This document shows, in pieces, positions 7,337 through 12,885 of a stretch of 16,270 bases of DNA (its first letter is position 1; every line of letters begins with the position of its first letter). The position numbers were made by a program, and so were the translations under genes. Origin of the DNA: Methanodesulfokora sp964525965 (GTDB lineage: Archaea > Korarchaeota > Korarchaeia > Korarchaeales > Korarchaeaceae); NCBI GenBank assembly GCA_964525965.1, contig CAZGKA010000131.1, forward strand, positions 1 through 16,270, in the 5' to 3' direction. Under the pieces are notes generated by a model that worked only from the letters and a program-made list of their open reading frames with translations, was not told where the DNA came from and did no database searches.

Positions 7337-8560
7337 TCAGGCTCCGGTAGCACCGTATCTCTCTCTTATCTTCTTTATCTGTTCAGGAGTGTTGGCTGTC
7401 GGGACTTTTATCTCACCGCTCTTGATCTTCTGCTCGAGTTCCTTCAGGTCTTTCCAGACCCAGTCGGGTATGGAGGCCCTCATCTCCTTGTACTTCTTCA
7501 CTATGTTCTCGGGAGTGTCGGGGAGCTTAGCACCCAGCTCTTTGGCTATCTCTATGAACTGCTCCAGGTCCTTTTCGTCACTCATCTTGACGCCTCCCTC
7601 CTTAAGACCGAGCGCCATGACTCCTCCAGTGAAGTTGCCGTAGACCACGTCCCTTATACAGTAGAACACTCCGTTATCCACCCTCTTCATCATGCTGGCC
7701 ACTATGTATCCGGGATGGATCCAGTCCTGATCGGAATCAACTCCTATGGCGAACGGCGGACCCATCTCGAGCTTCTTGTTCTTGTCATACTCATAGACAG
7801 CGTCGAGCATGCCCTTACCGGTCAGACCAGCGACGTTGTAGAGGACGTCAGCCCCCTGGGCGAGCATCCCCTCAGCGACCTGCTTCCCTAGAGCAGCATC
7901 CGTGAACGAGCCCGTGTACTTGTAGATTATCTTGATGTCCTTGCCCGTTATGTTGTGGGCGTAGTTGACGCCCCAGTAGAATCCAGCTTCGAAGTGATAG
8001 AGGACAGGTATCTCCATCCCCAAGACCACGCCGACTTTGTTTGTCTTGGTTACAAACCCGGCTAGGGCACCTACCAGTGCAGATCCCTCGTTCTCCTTGA
8101 ACACAACCGATCTCACGTTGGGTAGATCGACCACGGAGTCTATTATGGCATACTTCTGGTTGGGGTACTCGGCTGCCACCTTCTTGAGGTCGTTGGTCAT
8201 GAGGAATCCTACACAAATTATCAGATCGTACTTACCGGACTTGGACAGAGATTCCAGGTTAGGCCGGTAGTCAGCAGGAGTACGAGACTGGACATAGGTT
8301 ACCTCAACACCGAGTTCCTTTTTAGCTCTCTCAGCACCTAACCAGGCCATATCATTGAAGCTGAGGTCTCCTCTTCCTCCTATATCAAATATAACAGCCA
8401 CTCTAACCTTCTTTTTGGAAGTGGTTTGAGCTGCCTGCTGAGGCTGTTGCTGGGGCTGGGGTTGTGTCTCAGCTGGCTTCTTTAACGTAAGAGCGAGACC
8501 GGCCACGACTATTATAGCCACCACAACCAGAACGATAGCCACAGTCTTTCCAGAGGCCAT
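7337..8560 (-). CDS. BMP/PnrA-family substrate-binding protein, membrane anchored
   Basis: Captures substrate, probably nucleosides, outside the membrane and delivers it to the permeases. The 407-residue product starts with one hydrophobic helix (about 6-26) and then a Pro/Gln-rich linker (about 30-45). The globular domain follows, from KKKVRVAVIFDIGGRGDLSFNDMA, where the D-(x)n-SFND region matches the binding-site start of BMP/PnrA proteins. Further family features are YDLIICVGF, YAIIDSVV and GADVLYNVAG. No lipobox cysteine is present, so it is probably tethered by the uncleaved N-terminal helix. The C-terminal 70 residues are charged and helical (GASIPDWVWK region onward), which looks longer than in minimal family members. 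It is first in the importer operon, with its own promoter upstream. Known family ligands include purine nucleosides and, in a few cases, other small molecules. Confidence 0.93.
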   Translation of the reverse strand: MASGKTVAIVLVVVAIIVVAGLALTLKKPAETQPQPQQQPQQAAQTTSKKKVRVAVIFDIGGRGDLSFNDMAWLGAERAKKELGVEVTYVQSRTPADYRPNLESLSKSGKYDLIICVGFLMTNDLKKVAAEYPNQKYAIIDSVVDLPNVRSVVFKENEGSALVGALAGFVTKTNKVGVVLGMEIPVLYHFEAGFYWGVNYAHNITGKDIKIIYKYTGSFTDAALGKQVAEGMLAQGADVLYNVAGLTGKGMLDAVYEYDKNKKLEMGPPFAIGVDSDQDWIHPGYIVASMMKRVDNGVFYCIRDVVYGNFTGGVMALGLKEGGVKMSDEKDLEQFIEIAKELGAKLPDTPENIVKKYKEMRASIPDWVWKDLKELEQKIKSGEIKVPTANTPEQIKKIRERYGATGA

Positions 8561-8603
8561 ACCTACACCCTTATTTTGGTTTGTGGAAGGACGATAGGAT
8601 ATT

Positions 8604-8617
8604 TCTTATTTTTTTCG
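8604..8617 (-). promoter_or_regulatory. TATA/BRE promoter of the nucleoside importer operon
   Basis: On the minus strand the sequence reads CGAAAAAAATAAGA, an archaeal BRE-like CGAAA running into an A/T-rich TATA box. It lies about 45-55 nt ahead of the binding-protein ATG, predicting initiation around 8580-8585 and a leader of roughly 20-25 nt. That leader ends GGGTGTAGGT directly before the start codon. The rest of the 118-nt gap (8561-8678) shows no clear repeat or operator. Confidence 0.6.
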
Positions 8618-8678
8618 ACGAAGGATCTCCCCCAGCTACTGGTCTGAGAGAGGAGATTAGGTAAACAAACACTGCCGC

Positions 8679-10124
8679 TCAAGTAAAGAACTTGTTAGCG
8701 ATTTCTCTTAAGGAAATTAGCATCACATCGACTCCTCTCATTGATCTCAAGTACTTGGCCGCCTTGGGAGAGTTTGTAGCTATTTTTTTGAACCCCATAC
8801 GCTCTAACGGACATACGACCATGCAGGTGTCCGCATACACCTCAACTCCGGAGGTCTTTAAGGTTCTCAGGTGCCCCGATCTTTGAAACGCTGTAAGCAA
8901 CGCCCTTGAGGTGAATATCCATGTCCTCACAAGGGCTCTCTTTCCTTGAACCATTTTCATAAATCTGAGAAGCTCTCCTGCTGAGAAATGAGGACATCCA
9001 AGGGCTATCAAATCAGGAGATGAATCGAATGTACTCAAATCGTCCTTCAATGAGAGGATCTCTCTTTCGCCGACAGGCAATGTAGGTATAGTGTCGCATT
9101 TTTCATAAAGTTGAGCCTCGGGAGTTACTCCTTTAACGTGGAAAAGTTCTATCCCTCCAGAGGCCGCTCCTCCAGCACCCAAGGCCTTCAGCTCGGGTAG
9201 ACCCACATTTTTAATTCCTGAGATAAGAGGGACAGCATCTGGAAACTCCTTGCCTATGAAAAATCCCAGAAGACCAAAATCCAAAGGAGTAGAGAGATCA
9301 CATTTCAGGGAGACCTTCAAGGTCGGGTGCCTGTTCTCCTCCAAGTGCTTCCCGTAAAGAGGAACGCATCCGCAAGCAGCAGCCACAATTCCCTTGATGC
9401 TTCCTTCTCTGTTAGTTCTAGCGCCAAGCACGCTGTTGATGAAGGCAACGGCGCTCGACTCTCCCCAACACACATGCTCCCTGAAAAGTGGCAGATTGCC
9501 GGAGAGGTAGGGAGTGCAGGTCAGGGTGGGGATGGCCCCCATCTCTGTGAGAAGCGACACTATCTCCAGCTGTTTCTCAGCAAAGGACTCCGGAACTCCC
9601 ATATCTTTCCACCTTCTCAGGTCCATTCCAGCGGGGTTTGTGGTCGTCAGAGTGCGAAAGCGAACCCCTGACCCATGAATCTCCCTGAGAAATCCCAATC
9701 CTGCCTCTCCTATTGTGGCATAAGAGATACCGGACAAATGAACAGATCTCACGGGGGTAAATCCCTTCGCTTCAGTCATCTCAGCTTCCTTCTCGAGGTA
9801 CTTCACGAACCTATCGGGTGCTCCCTCGACGTTCAGTTTAAGTTTAGCCCCTCTGCTGCCGGAAAGCTCCACCTCGATCCCGGCCAAGATGGCCCCTATT
9901 GTTATGCTGTCAGGTCTGGTCAGAATTATCTTTTCAGGAGCTACGCCGTTCCTAACAAGCTTGAAGAAGGTATATGCCCCCACAGTGGATCCCACAGATC
10001 CGGGAACAACTATTGTTTTTCTGGCTACGGAGGCTCCCCGCTGAGGATGGTCCTTCTGTTTTATCACACCCGTTAAGGTGTCCACGCCGTCCAGCCAAGA
10101 TATGGGTTTCTCGAGCTTAAGCAT
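8679..10124 (-). CDS. Single-chain aconitase-X protein (swivel plus catalytic domain)
   Basis: A dehydratase-type protein of 481 residues. Residues about 1-97 resemble the small AcnX swivel domain (DUF126): PISWLDGVD, VVPGSVGSTVGAY, NGVAPEKIIL and ITIGAILAG. Residues about 105-481 resemble the large AcnX subunit (DUF521): VRSVHLSGISYATIGEAGL, NPAGMDLRRW, TCTPYLSGN, GESSAVAFINSVLGARTNREG, GCPHFSAGEL and DTCMVV. The cysteines in CTPY, GCPH and DTCM are candidate iron-sulfur ligands. Archaeal phosphomevalonate dehydratase normally uses two separate subunits, whereas bacterial fused forms act on hydroxyproline. This chain is fused but shorter than I expect for such fusions. It lacks the first swivel strand, and upstream in-frame sequence stops after 8 codons, so a longer start is not available. 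The substrate is unknown; the isoprenoid pathway is the leading guess. Confidence 0.85.
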   Translation of the reverse strand: MLKLEKPISWLDGVDTLTGVIKQKDHPQRGASVARKTIVVPGSVGSTVGAYTFFKLVRNGVAPEKIILTRPDSITIGAILAGIEVELSGSRGAKLKLNVEGAPDRFVKYLEKEAEMTEAKGFTPVRSVHLSGISYATIGEAGLGFLREIHGSGVRFRTLTTTNPAGMDLRRWKDMGVPESFAEKQLEIVSLLTEMGAIPTLTCTPYLSGNLPLFREHVCWGESSAVAFINSVLGARTNREGSIKGIVAAACGCVPLYGKHLEENRHPTLKVSLKCDLSTPLDFGLLGFFIGKEFPDAVPLISGIKNVGLPELKALGAGGAASGGIELFHVKGVTPEAQLYEKCDTIPTLPVGEREILSLKDDLSTFDSSPDLIALGCPHFSAGELLRFMKMVQGKRALVRTWIFTSRALLTAFQRSGHLRTLKTSGVEVYADTCMVVCPLERMGFKKIATNSPKAAKYLRSMRGVDVMLISLREIANKFFT

Positions 10125-10145
10125 CCAGAGGAGTCTCGAGGAAAG

Positions 10146-10153
10146 GATTTAAG
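10146..10153. promoter_or_regulatory. Shared bidirectional TATA element for acnX and the SIS gene
   Basis: GATTTAAG at 10146-10153 has its ATTTAA core centred at 10149.5. The acnX ATG begins 25.5 nt to the left and the SIS-gene ATG begins 26.5 nt to the right. Archaeal initiation falls about 25-27 nt from the TATA centre, so both transcripts would begin at or next to their start codon (leaderless). Neither gene has a convincing ribosome binding site in the 51-nt gap. Purine-rich GGAAAG on the left flank could be a BRE for the rightward direction. Confidence 0.6.
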
Positions 10154-10175
10154 ATGTACGCTCGAACTTAGTCTG

Positions 10176-11192
10176 ATGGATAGTAGAGGAGAGAAAACGA
10201 GGAAGGAAATTTTAGAGCAGCCGGAGGCCTTCAGAAGAACTATTAAATCCATAGGAGAAAGCGTCAGGCGGGCGGCGGAGGCTCTGGCCGACAAATTCAT
10301 CTACGCCAGCGGAAGTGGAACCAGTTATCATGCCTCTTTGGTGTTCCAGAGAAGCATGTCGAAGATCGCTGGTGGCCGCGTCACGTGTATACCAGCATCA
10401 GAACTCCCGTCCTGGCTCCCTGAAGAGCTTTCTGGAACCGCTCTAGTTGCCTACAGTCAGAGTGGAGAGAGCACCGACATAATAAGAGCTGTGAGGTCCT
10501 TCAGGGAGAAAGGAGGCAGTCTTGTGATCGGTATAACCAACGTCGAGGGGAGCACCTTGGACGGGATCTCCGATATCTCTGTGGTCACGAAGGCTGGTAG
10601 GGAGGAAAGCGTTGCAGCTACAAAGACCTATACATCCCAGCTTGCTGCTACTCTGTTGCTGAGCATTGAGATAGGAGAGTTCTGCGGTAAGAATCTCTCG
10701 AATCTTAGATCAGAGCTCATGTCCGTCGACTTGAAGATGGAAGAGGCTCTCAGAGATGTTTTTGATAGAGCTCGGAGGGTGGCGGAGGCTGTAAAGGACA
10801 TGAACGTCGGGTTCGTGCTTGGATCCGGAGCCAATTACCCCACAGCCTTAGAAGGAGCGCTCAAGCTCAGGGAAACAGCGAACCTCTACTATGAGGGATT
10901 TGCTGCTAGGGAGTTCCTTCATGGCCCGATACAGCTCGTCTCCGACAAAACACCTGTTGTGGCCATCTTGCCGAGCCGGTTTAGAGAGGTCCTCAGAAAG
11001 GTCCGCTCTTATGGGGCTCCTGTCATCCGTGTCGGATTTGAAGATGGGAATGAGCTTAAGATACCTCGGATCTCGGAGGAGCTTTCTCCTCTAATAACGG
11101 TGATTCCTCTACAGGCTCTGGCCTACAACTTATCTATATTAAGAGGCTTGAACCCAGATAAACCAGAGAAGTTAAGTAAGGTGGTGAAGTAG
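10176..11192 (+). CDS. Double-SIS-domain aminosugar-phosphate isomerase/deaminase (GlmS-isomerase-like)
   Basis: A 338-residue protein made of two SIS domains and no glutaminase domain. It starts with TRKEILEQPEAFRRTI, typical of this group. SIS 1 has ASGSGTSYHA (44-53) and AYSQSGESTD (92-101), followed by ESVAATKTYTSQL. SIS 2 has VLGSGANYPTALEGALKLRE and FAAREFLHGP, and the C-terminus reads NPDKPEKLSKVVK. The motifs are those of the fructose-6-phosphate-binding half of GlmS. Stand-alone forms act as glucosamine-6-phosphate deaminase (the archaeal/NagB-II kind) or as related deglycases and isomerases. It would therefore interconvert aminosugar phosphate and fructose-6-phosphate plus ammonia, in the cytoplasm. 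The HAD gene starts directly after its stop. Family is certain; reaction direction and exact sugar are not. Confidence 0.88.
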   Translation: MDSRGEKTRKEILEQPEAFRRTIKSIGESVRRAAEALADKFIYASGSGTSYHASLVFQRSMSKIAGGRVTCIPASELPSWLPEELSGTALVAYSQSGESTDIIRAVRSFREKGGSLVIGITNVEGSTLDGISDISVVTKAGREESVAATKTYTSQLAATLLLSIEIGEFCGKNLSNLRSELMSVDLKMEEALRDVFDRARRVAEAVKDMNVGFVLGSGANYPTALEGALKLRETANLYYEGFAAREFLHGPIQLVSDKTPVVAILPSRFREVLRKVRSYGAPVIRVGFEDGNELKIPRISEELSPLITVIPLQALAYNLSILRGLNPDKPEKLSKVVK

Positions 11193-11831
11193 ATGTTGGT
11201 TATATTTGACATTGATGATGTCCTTTACGACGCCTCTCTCCTGAGAAGGATAGCCAGGGAGAGGGCTGTTCTTTCCATGATAGATTCTGGGCTCCCCGTG
11301 GATTTCGAGACAGCTATGGAGGTGCTGAGATCTGTCATCAAGGATAAGGGGGAGGATTATGGTGAGCACTTTAACGAACTTCTTAGGAGGCTTCACGTTA
11401 AGGAATCAGCTAAGATCGTTGCGGCTGGGGTTGTCGCCTATCATAACGCTAAGTTTGCTTTCCTAGAGCCGCTTCCTGGAGTTGTTGAGACTCTAGTCAA
11501 GCTGCGTGATGAGGGTATTGAGCTGGGAGTTGTTTCCACGGGAAGGGCGGTTAAGGATTGGGAGAAGCTCATTAGACTGAATCTTCATCACCTGTTCCAC
11601 AAGAGCTGGATAGGCTTACGCTCGTGGGAGGAAATACTGATTTATGTCAATAGGGGTGTCCTAGTGACGGCGGATCCCTCGGCCGTGGATACGCTTCATG
11701 GATCTGGGATCAAGGTTATCAGGGTCCTGAGAGGAAAAAGATCATCTGTAAAAACGAGGCATTCTCCTTTTAGGGAGGTAAAACACGCTTGCGAGGTGCT
11801 GAAGATAGTAAGAAGCCTTACAGAAGGGTGA
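11193..11831 (+). CDS. HAD-superfamily hydrolase (probable phosphatase)
   Basis: A 212-residue haloacid-dehalogenase-fold protein. Motif I is FDIDDVLYD with Asp6 as nucleophile and Asp8 as acid/base. Motif II is the Ser/Thr in GVVSTGRA. The motif III lysine is probably in HHLFHKSWIG. Motif IV is present as ADPSAVD, which keeps the D-x4-D metal pair but has Ala where GD is usual. An alpha-helical cap of about 80 residues lies between motifs I and II, as in subfamily I. The C-terminus is shorter than many relatives in the stretch between motifs III and IV. The ATG immediately follows the SIS-gene stop, so translation is probably coupled. The last 43 nt also encode the start of the next gene. 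A sugar-phosphate or nucleotide phosphatase is likely, and substrate cannot be read from the sequence. Confidence 0.82.
   Translation: MLVIFDIDDVLYDASLLRRIARERAVLSMIDSGLPVDFETAMEVLRSVIKDKGEDYGEHFNELLRRLHVKESAKIVAAGVVAYHNAKFAFLEPLPGVVETLVKLRDEGIELGVVSTGRAVKDWEKLIRLNLHHLFHKSWIGLRSWEEILIYVNRGVLVTADPSAVDTLHGSGIKVIRVLRGKRSSVKTRHSPFREVKHACEVLKIVRSLTEG
11772..11779 (+). promoter_or_regulatory. Strong ribosome binding site fixing the TTG start of the PPAT gene
   Basis: AGGGAGGT lies inside the HAD gene and ends 9 nt before the TTG at 11789. The competing GTG at 11828, which would give a GTGA overlap with the HAD stop, has no comparable site and would cut into the first beta strand. The site therefore decides the start. 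Confidence 0.65.
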
Positions 11832-12280
11832 TCGTTGGGGGAACGTTCGATCGACTTCACAAAGGGCACAAGCTCCTGCTCACTGTAGCTGCTGATTTAG
11901 CAGACGAGCTGTTAGTTGGTCTCGCCGATGGACCTTTGTTAGATGGTAAGAGGTTCAGAAAACTCATCGAACCCTATGAGGTTAGGAAGCATAGAGTGGA
12001 GGAGTTCCTAAGAAGCTTGGGCGTCAGGTTCGAGATAGTCAGGATAACAGATCCTATAGGCCCTGCCGCCACATGTGACGCCGACGCCATGGTGGTTTCC
12101 GAGGAGACTGCTGACAGAGCGGAGGAGACCAATAGGATAAGAAGATCCTTGGGGAAGAAGGAGCTGGATATCGTGGTCGTTCCTCTCATCCTGGCTCAGG
12201 ACGGACAACCGATAAAGTCTTCGAGGATAAGGGCCGGAGAGATAGATCTGAGGGGTCGATTAAAAGAGAAAGTCCTCTAG
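11789..12280 (+). CDS. coaD: Archaeal-type phosphopantetheine adenylyltransferase
   Basis: Transfers AMP from ATP to 4'-phosphopantetheine, making dephospho-CoA in coenzyme A synthesis. The 163-residue product is a HIGH-type nucleotidyltransferase: VIVGGTFDRLHKGHKLLL (residues 14-31) with the H24-K-G-H27 active-site motif, and near the C-terminus the KSSRIRAGEID segment corresponding to the ISSTR-type motif. These mark the archaeal/eukaryotic PPAT class rather than the bacterial CoaD class. TTG at 11789 is chosen because AGGGAGGT precedes it at 9 nt and because relatives have about ten residues before GGTFD. This makes a 43-nt overlap with the HAD gene. The final third (PLILAQDGQPIKSSR) is complete. 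It is the last gene of the SIS-HAD-PPAT run, followed by T-rich sequence. Family assignment is secure. Confidence 0.93.
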   Translation: MRGAEDSKKPYRRVIVGGTFDRLHKGHKLLLTVAADLADELLVGLADGPLLDGKRFRKLIEPYEVRKHRVEEFLRSLGVRFEIVRITDPIGPAATCDADAMVVSEETADRAEETNRIRRSLGKKELDIVVVPLILAQDGQPIKSSRIRAGEIDLRGRLKEKVL

Positions 12281-12289
12281 ATTTCAGGG

Positions 12290-12530
12290 GCGCCTTTTTG
12301 ACATGTTTTTGTTCTACAGTAATTTCTTGTCCGCTCTGCCGAGAACCATCTTCTAACTTCGGCGCGCCCCAGTACTAGTGTAGTATCGCCTTTGGATGTT
12401 CGTTCCTTGTAATCACGTTGGTCGTTTCCCTCCGCTGCCCATCTGCAAATGCCTCAAGTCTCTTTATAAGAGAGAGGAATCGAGCTGGTGACACACTCCC
12501 CAAGCGTAGAAGGGTTAAAAAGATATAACA
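12290..12530 (-). pseudogene. Degenerate open frame, possibly a transposase-related (TnpB-like) C-terminal tail
   Basis: Read on the minus strand, one frame stays open for 51 codons from 12530 to 12378, hits a single TAG at 12375-12377, then stays open through 12290 and into the antisense of the PPAT gene. The conceptual peptide is polar and protein-like: SPARFLSLIKRLEAFADGQ, then RRETTNVITRNEHPKAILH, stop, YWGAPKLEDGSRQSGQEITV, EQKHVKKAPLKSR. The tone (RNEHP, GAPKLEDGS) reminds me of the variable tails downstream of the zinc ribbon in archaeal IS605/IS200-type TnpB proteins, but I cannot confirm this. No catalytic part, zinc ribbon or start codon with a ribosome site is present. If real, it is the leftover 3' end of a lost insertion. 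Chance openness of a GC-moderate stretch is the alternative. Confidence 0.3.
12294..12311 (+). terminator. T-rich terminator after the PPAT gene
   Basis: Two runs of five T (12295-12299 and 12306-12310) occur 14-30 nt past the stop codon. Runs of this kind act as intrinsic terminators in archaea without needing a hairpin. No other gene follows on this strand for 600 nt. Confidence 0.5.
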
Positions 12531-12701
12531 TTAGATAATTAAAAACTGCTAAAGGAAAGATTATTAGTTCTTACGTTCTGACAACTCTTTTCTTGACATT
12601 TTTGAGGTGTATGACAGTGTTAAATATTTGCTAGAATAAGTTTTTTCTTTAGTAAATTTATTACCTAAAATTTCTATTAATGGTTGAATTCCTACTCACT
12701 A

Positions 12702-12785
12702 ATGCTTTTTCTTGAAAAGATTGTGAGGATAGCAACACGGCTTGATGTTGCGGACCCGGAAGCAATTTCAAAGCGCAGGAAATAA
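12702..12785 (+). CDS. 27-codon ORF or gene fragment, unrecognised
   Basis: ATG at 12702 to TAA at 12783-12785 encodes MLFLEKIVRIATRLDVADP followed by EAISKRRK. The sequence looks like a real helical protein segment, and 12721-12780 is 53% GC amid DNA of about 26% GC, which is coding-like. Against it, no ribosome binding site precedes the ATG, and a stop lies 7 codons further upstream in frame. It may be the C-terminal scrap of a decayed gene, a small protein, or chance. I recognise no family. Confidence 0.25.
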   Translation: MLFLEKIVRIATRLDVADPEAISKRRK

Positions 12786-12810
12786 GGAGAACTCTAAAAA
12801 ATTTGCACTT

Positions 12811-12818
12811 CTTTTTAA
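12811..12818 (+). promoter_or_regulatory. TATA box of the 2-oxoacid oxidoreductase operon
   Basis: CTTTTTAA is a good archaeal TATA element. It predicts transcription from about 12840, giving a leader of about 45 nt before the TTG start. No other convincing TATA box lies between it and the gene. An A-rich stretch at 12795-12801 just upstream is a weaker candidate. Confidence 0.55.
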
Positions 12819-12869
12819 GAGGTTAACTTTTTGTATTTCTTAGTTTCTCGCTGGATGAGGGTTCCCTCG

Positions 12870-12877
12870 GGGGAGGT
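12870..12877 (+). promoter_or_regulatory. Ribosome binding site fixing the TTG start of korA
   Basis: GGGGAGGT ends 8 nt before the TTG at 12886 and supports that start over the in-frame ATG at 12907. Just upstream, GAGGG (12857-12861) and CCCTC (12864-12868) can pair with each other. CCTC (12865-12868) can instead pair with GAGG (12873-12876) inside the binding site, so access could depend on which pairing forms. Confidence 0.55.
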
Positions 12878-12885
12878 CTTCACCG

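Larger units (their letters stand above)
12281..12885. other. 605-nt intergenic region with AT-rich core
   Basis: This is the only long gap in the window. The left part (12281-12510) has ordinary composition and holds the degenerate minus-strand frame and a 7-bp GC-rich pairing (12287-12293 with 12364-12370). A small inverted repeat, TCTCTT-TAT-AAGAGA, lies at 12459-12473 around a TATA-like core. The middle (12511-12720) is about 26% GC by hand count, with many stops in all frames and several T-runs. From 12721 composition returns to about 53% GC, where a 27-codon ORF is seen, followed by the promoter of the oxidoreductase operon. No tRNA or large structured RNA could be recognised. Confidence 0.7.

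Noticed and set aside
12287..12371. Possible tRNA because of a 7-bp GC stem followed by A
   Set aside because: No T-loop GTTCRA motif, no D-arm and no anticodon arm could be fitted in the 70-nt interior.
12459..12475. Inverted repeat TCTCTT-TAT-AAGAGA as a promoter-operator for a gene
   Set aside because: It resembles a TATA element with symmetrical flanks, but no credible gene follows at promoter distance on either strand, only the degenerate frame.
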